NCBI RefSeq assembly: GCF_964355755.1
Contig: NC_092677.1
Location: forward strand, 26,198,101 to 26,258,100
Source of the DNA: Antedon mediterranea
Lineage: Eukaryota > Echinodermata > Crinoidea > Comatulida > Antedonidae
Direction: 5' to 3'
Length of the DNA: 60,000 nt
Position 1 is the stretch's first letter. Each line of letters starts with the position of its first letter. A program made the position numbers and the translations under genes. This document shows, one piece after another, positions 13,001 to 21,786 of the stretch. Below the pieces are notes generated by a model. It was not told where the DNA came from, ran no database searches, and saw only the letters and a program-made list of their open reading frames with translations.

Positions 13001-16000
13001 TGGGAAATACCGAAATGTACTGAAATTGAGTGACATTGATTTAACAAAAGCGCAGAAATCATCCCTTATTGGATTCCATGCTTTCACATGTAACGAGTAT
13101 AACTCCGCTTTCGTTCGGAAAGGAAAACGTACCTGCTGGAAGCTTCTGGAATCCAAAGCAAAATGTGCTGACACATTCTGCAACCTTGGAGTGTCAGATG
13201 TTCCATCAAAAGAGTTGTATGAGGAACTTGAAGAGTATGTTTCACCATTGTATGGAGTGAAGGGGAAAAGTGTAAATCAAGCAAGATATGATATCTTCAA
13301 CAGAAAGTTTTCCAGACACAACAAGATTACAGATATATCATTACTGCCACTATGTCAGCAGACCCTTGAGTTTCATATACTTAGAGCAAACTTCATTACT
13401 AAAGAATGGCAATCAGCAGACGTCAATGATTTTGTCAACAACAGTACACACAATGGATGGAACGAACAAATGGAGCCTAAATGGATTGAGACAGTGATTC
13501 CCACTGATGTCCAGGAACTGTTTACACATAATGAATATGAAGACTTTTCAGATTGCAGTGATGTGAGCGATCTTGAAGATTAATACACGACATACAGACT
13601 GAAACACTAAAGGGAAGCATGTATGTAGTAAAAGAATTAAATTCTTGGCCTTGTTATGGCTTATTTATCTCATATTACTCGGATTGCACATGAAAAACTG
13701 GTCAAGAAAATAATATGAGAATGTCAACCTCCAATTGGCACAAAATGAATTAATTGACAGGATTAACGTGATCAGATAGGAGAAATGTCTTGCATTTTGG
13801 GTCAAAGGTCAGTAACGTTATTTCCGGTCATTTTTACAGATAATGTTCTATTAGTCTGAATATAAACATCTATATTCTGGAGAGTTTGACACCAATTACA
13901 ACTTTCTGTGTCCAGTAGTTACGGAGATATGATATCTGTTAGATATTGGGTCAAAGGTCAATAGAGGTATTTCCGGCCATTTTCTGACAACATTTTCTAT
14001 TACATCAAATAGGAACATGTACATTCCAAACAATTTGACACCAAAATCAACTCTCTATGACCAGTGGTTGCCAAGATATCATAGTCTACTGTAACTGGCA
14101 GCCATTTTGAAAAAAGCGCCCTCACGCGAAAGTTCTCAGGTTACAGCCCGTTTACCCAATATATTTGGATTCCCCAGAAAAAACTGGTCTAGAAAAGTTA
14201 TATGAGAATTTCTACCTCTCCGGGTGGCACCTACCTCATTCATAGCCTAGTCTATATTTTGTGCTTTAATTATAGTTTTTTTTTCAGGTAAATAATTTTT
14301 TTGCCCATCCAATTTTTGGTCAAAGTGAACTACTATTAAAGTAACTAGTATGTGACATTAAAATGGTATATTAAACAAGAAATTTAAAAACAATTTTTTG
14401 TAGGGAGACAATATCATTAAGTCTTAGCTTAAACCTTTTTTTATTTACAATTAATGTTTTTCCATTTTTTGGACAAGGTTGTGTGTTTACCAATGTATTT
14501 TGTATAAACCATGTTTTTATTGCTTTGTTTTAGCTAAAATGTGCCCAGTATTTCCCTTTGGGATCAGAGGACAACAGAACCATGGTGTTTGATACAAACT
14601 ACAAAGTACAATTAATAGATGAAGAGGTGTCGTCGTTCTTCACAATTAGGACCATGAAACTGGATCACATCCCTGTAAGTTGTTAAATGTTAAAGGTCAA
14701 AGGTGAATTACCGGCAATCGTGATGCAAATTAATATTTAAGTGTGTTTATTATTATTGTATGTTTTATTATTCATTGTCAAATGTCATAGGATCTATTTT
14801 TAGACATAATTGACGTCGCGCACTGGAAGCATTTCTCGGAAGGCAGGGTTATAGAAGCTATCATAAAGTTTATTAACCAAATACTGTATTTATTAAAGGC
14901 AATACAAAAATATATTGAAAGAGAGAAATTCAACTACTCAGCTCTAAGGATGCGTCAACGGTAGAATGTAACATGTAGCGACCTTTTCAGATCCTGATCC
15001 GTTGCCTACATCCTCCGCACGCTTGTCTAACTAGCCGATTCGGCAACATTATTAACGACATCTCCTTAAACACCTTGGTGTCAATCAAGGCCTTAGTTGG
15101 AAAACCTCTCGAAAAAATCTGTAAAAGCAGTAGCTGATAAAAACTACTTAAAAAATTGCAAAATGGTCGTCGGGTTTCCAAAATGTATAATATTCAGTTT
15201 TTTTTTTGTAGACAGGAGCAAGTAAACAAGTATTACATTTCCACTATACAAAATGGCCAGACTTTGGGGTACCTCAATCGCCTGCAGCTTTCCTATGCTT
15301 CTTAGCGGCTGTGAGAGACAAAGGTGGTATGAATATCAACGACAGCCCACCTGTAGTCCACTGCAGTGCAGGTGTTGGCAGGTCTGGCAGCTTTTGTCTG
15401 GTGGATACCTGTTTGGCCATTGTAAGTATTTTGGTTGAGAACTCAATATATTTTCCTATCCATCATTGTATGAATGATCACTTTAGAATCACTGGATACG
15501 ATTTTTATTTCCTGTTTGGCCATTGCATAGAGGTTGCTACACTTTGTGACAAAAAAAATGTGAGGTGCTCATATATGGACATGATGATATGTCATATCAC
15601 TACCATATTTTGGAATATCACTAGCATATTTGGCACATCACACTTCAATTTAGTGTGGACAGAGCTTTATCGAAAAGAGAAAAATTGAACTGGGTTATTA
15701 ATGTGATATTATTTGTATTCTAGATTGAAAAGGATGGTGATTTCAATGATGTAGACGTGATGTCGATTTTACTAGACATGAGGAGAGATCGGATGGGGTT
15801 AATTCAAACCCCCGCACAGCTTAGGTTTTCATACTTGGCAGTTTTAGAAGGAGCGCATGCTGTTTTAGAACATATACCTCTTAGTACATTAGTTGAAAAA
15901 GTAAGTTTAAATGTTTGATTAACTAGTTCTAGTTGTTTGATGTTTGATTAACTAGTTCTTGTACTAGTTCTCAATTTTATTTATCTTCAAAAGAGGTCTC

Positions 16001-17164
16001 ATCTAAAACGCCCTCTAATATTGTTTTTCTCTCAATTAGGATGATTTACCTACAAATCCGCCACCTGTACCACCTAGGCAAACAAAACGACCACATTCAC
16101 CAGATGACACTGATATCGGGGCAGGTGGAAAGTGAGTACTTTATCAAGGTCTACACGTTAATTGAATATCGAAACGTGGCAGGCTGAAGGCGCTTGACCT
16201 TTGACAAGATCGCCTAAATTTTTAATATATTAACTTTACAATACTTAGTATTCTGGTACAGCCGCTCCATAATCTCTTTGCTTTTCTTCCTTATATCTAT
16301 ATTTTTTAATTTATACTAACAAATATCTTTTATTAATATAATAATAATAATATATCAAAAATTTATTAAATAATATTCATCGCATAATATGCAATCTACG
16401 ATAATTTAATTAATTGATATAACAAATTTATTAAATACATAACATCATTGGAATAAAAGAACAAATCACATATCTACACATAATCATAACATCGTATACT
16501 CTATCTCTAACAATTTTTTCAATCTTCTATCGACTAAGGCTTCTATGAATGGATGTACTGGTTGGGAGCAGGAACGCTAGTAGACCAAACCCAGTACCGT
16601 TTTGATTACGATCAATCGGGAAATTACCTCATGACGCTATAAAATATTTATTTGCCAGGACATTAATAATAACTCCTTGTTTTTTAAATTATATATTTTT
16701 TTTACCTATTAATGATTGTACATCATCAAAATTGTTTGCAATTGTCTAATTCGATTGAGACTTTTATCATTGCGTACAGTTTTTCCGTTGAGTTTTTATT
16801 TAACAGAGCGTTGAGCTTGTGTTGTCAACGTTTTCTATTCGAAATTCGAATACAAAAAGTACTCAACGAATCTTGATGTTGACAATGAAAGTTCCAATTC
16901 GAATACGACAAATTCTTTTTATTTTTCGTAAATGTTTATAAAATTGATGTTTTTTCTTCTAATCTTTTTTGACGTAGTGCATCTGTCGTCAGGAAAAGAC
17001 TACGAGATGAAAAAAATCAAGCGTTGAAAGACAAGGTGGAGAGAATGAAAGATAAACAACGAAAGAGTGAAAAGAAGAAGAAAGACAAATCAATACTAAA
17101 GTATGTTGGGGTTGGGGTAGGCCTTTTAGTTGGCGCCCTCCTTGTATACAAATGGTATTATTGA
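4285..17164 (+). CDS. PTPN1/PTPN2-like non-receptor tyrosine phosphatase (N-terminus missing)
   Basis: Eight exons join in frame to 367 residues plus stop: 4285-4381, 6073-6173, 8542-8640, 14534-14674, 15212-15421, 15724-15900, 16040-16131 and 16978-17164, all with GT-AG borders. In order the protein has the phosphotyrosine-loop region (KKRNRYRDV), NDYINAS, a WPD loop at residue 161, the P-loop [10 protein letters not shown] (Cys197 of the visible part), a Q-loop QTPAQ, a proline-rich NPPPVPPR segment like the SH3-binding site of PTP1B, a lysine-rich stretch, and a C-terminal hydrophobic anchor. This is the PTP1B/TC-PTP architecture: an ER-anchored enzyme removing phosphate from receptor and JAK/STAT tyrosines. 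Every catalytic element is present. About 20 N-terminal residues are expected upstream and were not found. Vertebrate PTPN1 and PTPN2 probably both correspond to this gene, so no symbol is given. Confidence 0.93.
4629..4945. repeat. M1 element with expanded 21 bp minisatellite (11 units)
   Basis: Eleven tandem copies of GATATGCTTAAATATGGTAGT lead into the M1 right arm (catcatcatgtccatatatg, then TTTGATAG...GTAGACAGAG). The left terminal repeat is missing. An M1 fragment at 4420-4465 precedes it. The 21 bp unit leaves several frames open, but they are repeats, not genes. Confidence 0.9.
4946..5785. other. Intron DNA, nothing recognised
   Basis: Very AT-rich phosphatase intron sequence without coding signature or repeat family that I can identify. 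Confidence 0.5.
5788..5960 (+). repeat. tRNA-derived SINE-like copy
   Basis: The head contains a box A-like stretch (tggttatgatgcttggg) and a box B-like stretch (gggtttaagtcctg) at tRNA-like spacing. The body then shares caactccactccc-aag with the copy at 31018, so both belong to one family. There is no sign that it is a functional tRNA gene. Confidence 0.55.
6250..6487. repeat. Tandem duplication of about 110-120 bp
   Basis: The segment 6250-6357 (tttaactcagccaagctcac ... gatgcctgttttattttata ... tttttacgcc ... ccta) is repeated with mismatches at 6376-6487. It lies in a phosphatase intron. Confidence 0.75.
6488..7535. other. Intron DNA, nothing recognised
   Basis: AT-rich intron sequence with a short GT-rich run near 7051; no exon or repeat family identified. 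Confidence 0.5.
7537..7735. repeat. M1 element, complete copy with four internal units
   Basis: Both ends are present: GTCTATCTACACTATCACTA at the left and TTTGATAGTGTAGACAGAGC at the right. Between them are four GCCCAAATATGGTAGT-type units and the TCCATATATGGGCACATCACA arm. It shows an intermediate stage between single-unit copies and the long arrays. Confidence 0.85.
7736..8541. other. Intron DNA, nothing recognised
   Basis: Intron sequence with a small palindrome at about 8098 (GGTACCAGGTACC) and no coding signal. Confidence 0.45.
8857..9345. repeat. Minisatellite, TGTCACACAGAAGCAAAA-type unit
   Basis: Roughly 27 irregular copies of a 15-19 bp unit whose constant part is TGTCACACAGAAGCAA, with variants in the A-run and the gcaatt/gcaaaa end. 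Several long frames run through it, made only of repeated Ser-His-Arg or Thr-Gln-Lys units; they are rejected as genes. Confidence 0.95.
9346..10227. other. Intron DNA with simple repeats
   Basis: Contains an (ATTTC)n run near 9846 and an (ATT)n microsatellite at 10063-10118. No exon seen. Confidence 0.6.
10063..10118. repeat. (ATT)n microsatellite
   Basis: Some 18 trinucleotide units with one interruption (atc). Confidence 0.95.
10228..10406. repeat. M2 short element, left half
   Basis: Matches the internal part of the M2 copy at 20750-21098 (tcacttccgt, gacaaaataaa, atttaaatttaac). It is cut off by the palindromic element at the trinucleotide TAT, 10404-10406; the other half resumes at 14255. 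Confidence 0.75.
11077..12520 (-). pseudogene. Unidentified transposon-type protein, left copy (PIN-like motifs)
   Basis: On the minus strand, fragments run from about 12520 to the stop at 11077-11079. In order they show a YPFTPVPLSLA-like segment, [14 protein letters not shown] with a following ERNIRG, an acidic cluster decayed in this copy, [14 protein letters not shown], and [18 protein letters not shown]. Similar proteins are common among unannotated invertebrate gene models, which I recall rather than checked. The spacing of D, K/RRG, EEADTK and DFD motifs resembles FEN/XRN-type PIN nucleases; that is inference. It is broken by a frameshift near 12390, a TGA near 11864 and a 2 bp insertion near 11830. 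Confidence 0.6.
12547..13583 (+). pseudogene. Unidentified transposon-type protein, right copy
   Basis: This plus-strand copy lacks the N-terminal part through an internal deletion near 12570. It preserves the motif [16 protein letters not shown] followed by [13 protein letters not shown] (12830-12950), which the left copy has lost. After a one-base frameshift at about 12966 the frame is open from 13026 to 13583 (185 codons), with [18 protein letters not shown] and an acidic C-terminus. The TGA near 12798 is shared with the left copy. Confidence 0.65.
14255..14425. repeat. M2 short element, right half
   Basis: Starts with TATTTTGTGCTTTAATTA, matching the M2 interior after the insertion point (ctatttttttgctttaaatt at 20940), and ends gggagacaatatcattaag. 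Together with 10228-10406 it restores one M2 copy. Confidence 0.75.
14815..15195. repeat. Dispersed repeat sharing a segment with 22195-22320
   Basis: The part CTCGAAAAAATCTGTAAAAG ... gctgataaaaactacttaaa ... tttccaaaatgt at 15107-15187 recurs at 22228-22306 in the first OPLAH intron. The remainder (14815-15100) matches nothing else that I see in the window. Confidence 0.5.
15212..15421 (+). other. Catalytic exon of the tyrosine phosphatase
   Basis: This 70-codon exon carries both the WPD loop (Trp codon at 15254, Asp as general acid) and the P-loop; the nucleophilic cysteine codon is at 15362-15364 and the arginine follows within GVGRSG. The acceptor is a long T tract ending TAG and the donor is GTAAGT. 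Phase 0 at both ends. Confidence 0.95.
15537..15672. repeat. M1 element, minus orientation
   Basis: Runs from the internal arm (ttgtgacaaaaaaaatgtga) through atatggacatgatgatatgt and CATATTTTGGAATATCAC to AGTGTGGACAGAGCTTTA. The left terminal repeat is eroded. It lies in the phosphatase intron just after the catalytic exon. Confidence 0.8.
16132..16977. other. Last phosphatase intron, nothing recognised
   Basis: AT-rich with a small palindrome TTCGAAATTCGAA near 16839; no repeat family or exon identified. Confidence 0.5.
16978..17164 (+). other. Last phosphatase exon: basic stretch and tail anchor
   Basis: The exon encodes a run rich in lysine and arginine, a predicted charged helix, then a glycine/leucine/valine-rich hydrophobic segment of about 18 residues ([19 protein letters not shown]), and ends KWYY-stop at 17162-17164. 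A single hydrophobic segment at the extreme C-terminus marks a tail-anchored protein, as in PTP1B and the 48 kDa form of TC-PTP. Confidence 0.9.
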
Positions 17165-18640
17165 CAGTGGAGGAACAAATGCACACACAAACAACACATT
17201 CCATTAAAAAGGATGTACAGCAATGAATGCTGTGAAATTAAATTGTGTTTAAGAATTTGTAGAATGTCCATAAGGGGCTGCTGACAAATATTTTGACCAA
17301 TTTCTGTCCGTTTGAGCTGACCATTTAGTCAGAATATTTTGTTACAGTTTCTTATAGTCCATATAAACCGAACGGTTTTGACGAAATTTAACGATTATTG
17401 TATTTTTTTAAAAAGAATATTATATGTTTATTCTACCTCAAATTTATTTTCACAATGGTCACATAAATTGGTGCGGAATATTGTCTGTTGATGCGTGATA
17501 ATGTAGTCGGTCACTTTGTAGTTTAGACTATGTGTCGGATAATAGATTCGTGCGTTGTACGCCCATTACTTACTTGTGGTTTAGTCTAGTGTGATCATTT
17601 TCAATTTCTCTTTATAAACATAAATTCAATTTAACTGGTGCTCAGTTTGCAGTTAACTGAAGACATTTTTATGCAACTTGTTAATTTACAGTGCTTATCA
17701 CATGTCAGTTAATTATTAAACATGGTGTGAATTTTAATATTTTACAAATATGTAGCACACATGGTCAGGTACCGACATAGTGGGACAAACACTTTTTTTT
17801 AAAAGGTTGTTTTACGATGATTATATCCCTCTCGACTCTTACAAAAAAAAAATAATTGACTAAATAGAATTTAAATACTTAAAAATATATTGTCTCTCTA
17901 ATTTTTTTTTTTCAATTTTTTTTTAATATGCCATTTTAATGTCACATAATAGTTATTCACTTTGACAAAACACTGGATCGAAAAAAAAATCATTTACCTG
18001 AAAAAAAATGTAATTTAAAGCAAAGAATAAATTGTCTGTCAGACAGTGGTTTTTGGTTAAAATTCAATGTTTCTGTTTGTAAGTGAAATAATCTTTTTTT
18101 TTTGTGAATAACTTCAATAAAGTGGCCTATTTAATTATTTTAATTTTAATAATCTTTATTTTTCATATTTTTTGGAGACAATACATTTTTAAAGATAGAA
18201 CTTCTAAAGTTGACATCAAGTGGTTGAGACATGTGTCATTTTTTCGCTCCACCGTTGCACCAAATTTATCCCACTAATCTTGTTTACGCACCAAGATTCT
18301 ATGAAATTTAAAACACTTCTGTTTATATTTTACTTTTTGAAATTTATTTCTATGTTTTGTGTTGTTTTTATATGCGTCGTATTTACATTTTTTTATGCTG
18401 TTGTTTTGATGAGATTATGTATAACCATACTAACTTCACTAGTGTCCGGATTCCTGTCGGTGCTCTAGTCAGAACGGAACACTCTGTGTTTATTACTTGA
18501 ATTTTAAATAGATTACATCCTATCTGTATTTAATTATTCTTACAATTTTCTAAGCATATCTATATCTATCTATATCTTTATATAATATCAAAATTATGAT
18601 TAATAATTATGAAATAAAATAATAGATTTTGTATCTAAGA
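17165..18640 (+). other. Probable phosphatase 3' UTR and downstream DNA
   Basis: Follows the stop directly. AATAAA hexamers occur at 18116 (inside an M2 copy) and 18613; either could end the transcript, and the sequence does not decide. A hydrophobic 82-codon frame at 18220 is considered spurious. Confidence 0.35.
17885..18194. repeat. M2 short inverted-repeat element
   Basis: Bounded by atattgtctctctaattttt and tttttggagacaatacattt, with the M2 interior (cactttgacaaaacactgga, atttacctgaaaaaaaatgt). Confidence 0.8.
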
Positions 18641-18641
18641 T

Positions 18642-19459
18642 TTTTTTTTGTACTGAATTCAATCAAATATTTTAAAATGTGTGTGAATAGGAGTTACGAT
18701 TTCTGTGTAAACTACAATTTAATACTGTATATTCATGTGTCAAGTAAAGAGTGCATTCATCTGGACGTCTAAGGTTATGTTTGTGTCATTGGCCGTAAAA
18801 AATTAAATTAATCCCGATTTTAAAAATCTAGTTAAAACTGTTTCTGATATGAATTAATTCTATTTGATTGTTAATTTACTTATATAAAAAGTTGTATTCA
18901 CTTGAAGAATTTATTAATTTTAAGGATCGCGTGATTGGTGAGTACGTTCATAGGAGTTTATAGTTGCCACGGTAATGAAAGCAGTGACAGTCACATTATA
19001 ACAGTTAAGATGACAAAACCTGCAAGAGCAGAAGTGACCCTAACCGACAATCAACAGAGATCAAATTACACATGAATTCACAAAGCATGAATTCACAAAG
19101 TCTCAAAAGAAATAGATAACTAATGTAGTGGTATGTAGAGGGCGTGCTCAAGAGTCATATCACATTTGCGGGTTTTCTCGTCTTCAGCTTTTACTTAAAA
19201 TCAAATTTTTGTTGTATTCATTATAATCTAAAGTTATTTAAAAAATTATTATTTGCGTATTATAAACGATGTTTTCTCTCACCCCGTTTCTTTTTTTGTA
19301 TCCACACAGAAAAGAAAGCAGGGTAGTAGCAAAGAAGTAAAAACCAGATAGCATTTCCTGATATATGTACTGGAATTAGTCAATGTGGCCAAATAAGCCC
19401 CTCTACCTTTTTTCACAAATATATGTACTGTAGTATAGTCTGCATTATCATTATTATCA
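18642..19459. other. Intergenic DNA, nothing recognised
   Basis: No coding frame or repeat family identified. Confidence 0.5.
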
Positions 19460-19640
19460 AAGTGGCGTAACGGCTATGAGCGCTCACTGACTAAACCCAG
19501 GGGCCCCTGAGCAGTACCCAGCGGAAATAACAGGCATTAAAATATGTTGAAAAATGCTAAAAACACCCAAGGCCTCCAGCGTTGGAAGGCCACTTAGGGT
19601 TCTTAAACCAGGGGTTTCAGGCCTCTGTGTTACGCCACTG
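19460..19640. repeat. M3 short inverted-repeat element
   Basis: Ends AGTGGCGTAACGG and GTTACGCCACTG are inverted repeats. The interior (gagcgctcactgac, aacccaggggcccctgagca, ggcctccagcgttgg) recurs at 25928-26250 and 29950-30119. This type of terminus is common among nonautonomous DNA elements of invertebrates. Confidence 0.8.
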
Positions 19641-20389
19641 ATAAGCAGTGCATTCTGTTGTTGTTCATCGTCTAATATTATACGATTTTAGAATCAAATT
19701 TGTACGCTTTGGTTTGTGACTTGAGTTAATAACGCCACAAAGGTGCACGTTACGCCAGCCTCGTGGCTGATGTGTCTTTTCAACGCCCATTAACTTTGTT
19801 CTATTTTCAAAGCGACATGTTTCTGTATTAAAATTCACGATTACCACCTTAATGATCAAAACGTTTAGATAACTGAAATCCGAGAAATATATTTTGTGAT
19901 ATCATTTTAACAAATTGTTATTTGCATGTACATTTTACAGAAAAAAAATAGGTTAAACATTATTTATAATAAGTGACATGATGGTTTATAATATACTGTA
20001 CAAATATTGTTATGGCATAGAATTGGTTTTCAATCTGTTTTTAAGTTTCATCAAATTGAAATTATATTGGTAAACACACACATATTTTGTTATATTATTT
20101 TAAATACACACTTGTTGTATGTATAAATAATCCAACCTAGAGGAACGTATACTTGTTGGCCTTTAGCGTGTCATACATGACCCATTATGCGTGGGAGTCA
20201 CAAAATCCATTAAGGTCACATCTATAATGTTTTGTTGGTTGTTTTGCACTTGACTTAGACCAGAAATAATGGCATTACCAAGAATTTGCAAATGTTTTTT
20301 TCCTTTCAATTCTTATTTTCTAAACAATATTAACATTGGATTTTATTCAAAAGATTGTTATGTTTATGAACGTTTACCACTGCAATTCT
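19641..20389. other. Intergenic DNA, nothing recognised
   Basis: No gene or repeat family identified. Confidence 0.5.
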
Positions 20390-20535
20390 AAAGCTCTGTC
20401 TACACTATCAAACTAGTTCGACAAAAAAAAGTGTGATGTGCCCAAATATGGTAGTGATATGGTCAAATATGGTAGCGATATGATATCATCATGTCCATAT
20501 ATGGGCACATCACATTTTTTTGTCGCATAAAGTTT
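20390..20535. repeat. M1 element, compact copy with two units
   Basis: Starts AAGCTCTGTCTACACTATCA, has GCCCAAATATGGTAGTGATAT once and a variant copy, then the TCCATATATGGGCACATCACA arm and ttgtcgcataaagttt. It is close to the ancestral short form. Confidence 0.9.
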
Positions 20536-20749
20536 AACTTAATTAAAATTTAGTTCTTGCTGATCTTTAATAAGTAAAAAATTATGTTAATAATTCACAG
20601 ATTATGTAATAAAGTGAGTTTGTTTTCTACTTTGATCATTGTGTTTTTAACTGTTTAATGTTTGGCACCTACCATACGTGTAATACACAATGTGTGCAGC
20701 AACAAAAGGTAATACGTAATTTTCATAAAACAATCATAAAATTATCAAT

Positions 20750-21098
20750 TAAAGATGTATTGTCTCCCAAAAAAAACCATGAAAAATGAAGTTTAATTAA
20801 ATTAGACCTTGAACACGTTTAATTGTAGTTTATCACTTCCGTCGAAAAAAAAAATGTTTTCACGTATAAAATGACAAAATAAATGTTTAAATTTAACAAA
20901 AAAACTGTTGGCTAGCTGCCAATGTTTTCACAAAATAACTATTTTTTTGCTTTAAATTACAGTTTTTTCAGGTAAATACATTTTTTTTTTATCCAATTTT
21001 TGGTCAAAGTGGATAACTATTATGTGACATTAAAATGGCATATTCAACAAAAATTTGTTACAGAATTATTTTGTCTGGGGGACAATGTATCTTTAAGA
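20750..21098. repeat. M2 element, complete copy
   Basis: Ends TAAAGATGTATTGTCTCCCA and GGGGGACAATGTATCTTTAA are inverted repeats. It serves as the reference copy for the M2 family (others at 10228/14255, 17885 and 28236). Confidence 0.85.
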
Positions 21099-21289
21099 TA
21101 ATTTCAATAATTGCATACGTATCACATTTAAATGCCCTGGATTTAACGCTTGACTGCACAAACACGTGGGTGACGTCACGATGATTAAGCAGATGTTTTG
21201 TAAACATAAAAAAACTGCACTGGATGGATGCGGTTTGATTTACGAAAGAAAAGATCAGCAAAAATCAGTATGTCACTTGTAGTATATAA

Positions 21290-21783
21290 ACAAATTTAAA
21301 AGCTGGTTGTATTTATTAATGTGATACACTGGTTTGCAGGCGTCTAAGCAAGTAATAACTGGCATTAAATCATTAATCAGTTCCTTGTCAGTAAGTTAGT
21401 TTTAGGCCTAGGGCTAGGCCTAGACTGAGCTAAGTTTTGTTAGGTAGGCCCCTACCAGCAGAGAGAAGTACGGTGTAGCCTAAACAGTACAGGTGCTACT
21501 ACCCTAAGTTAGTTGACAATCCGATTTCGGTGTATGTATATAGGTTGAGGCTGCCTAGGAATAATAAGTGTATATATGCTCCAACGTTCTTGCAAACTTA
21601 TATATATTTTGCTTTTAGCCATTAATAATAATAATTATTAGGCCTAGGGCCTACATACTTTTTTTTGTTAAAATACTTCTATTATTTAATATTATGATGA
21701 CGCACTAAATGTGTGCAAGAATGTATTTTTTTTTTAAATGCTTTTGAAATATTATTTAAGTACTTAATTATATTTTTTTTCAG
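21290..21783 (+). promoter_or_regulatory. Candidate OPLAH upstream region and 5' UTR intron
   Basis: The first coding exon is preceded by a T-rich tract ending in CAG at 21781-21783, only three bases before the ATG, so the leader is probably spliced. A consensus donor CA|GTAAGT at 21391 could end a 5' UTR exon. No promoter motif is convincing. The region contains repeated ggcctag words around 21406-21425. Confidence 0.35.
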
Positions 21784-21786
21784 ATA

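Larger units (their letters stand above)
10407..14254. mobile_element. 3.85 kb palindromic DNA element with about 1.7 kb inverted arms
   Basis: The ends are TAGACTAGGCTATGAATGAG and its exact complement, flanked on both sides by TAT. The arms stay highly similar inward for about 1.7 kb (left arm 10407 to about 12303, right arm about 12545-14254). Each arm carries a noncoding outer part of about 650 bp and the 3' part of the same gene, so two gene copies diverge from the centre. The right arm has lost about 240 bp of coding sequence near 12570 compared with the left. The unpaired centre (12304-12544) is further upstream coding sequence of the left copy. Both copies share a TGA stop and have private frameshifts, so this is a nonautonomous or dead element. 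The superfamily is not identified. Confidence 0.85.

Noticed and set aside
18220-18468. 82-codon hydrophobic plus-strand frame
   Set aside because: It lies in T-rich sequence after the phosphatase stop; T-rich DNA always reads as Phe/Leu/Ile. No homology or splice context.
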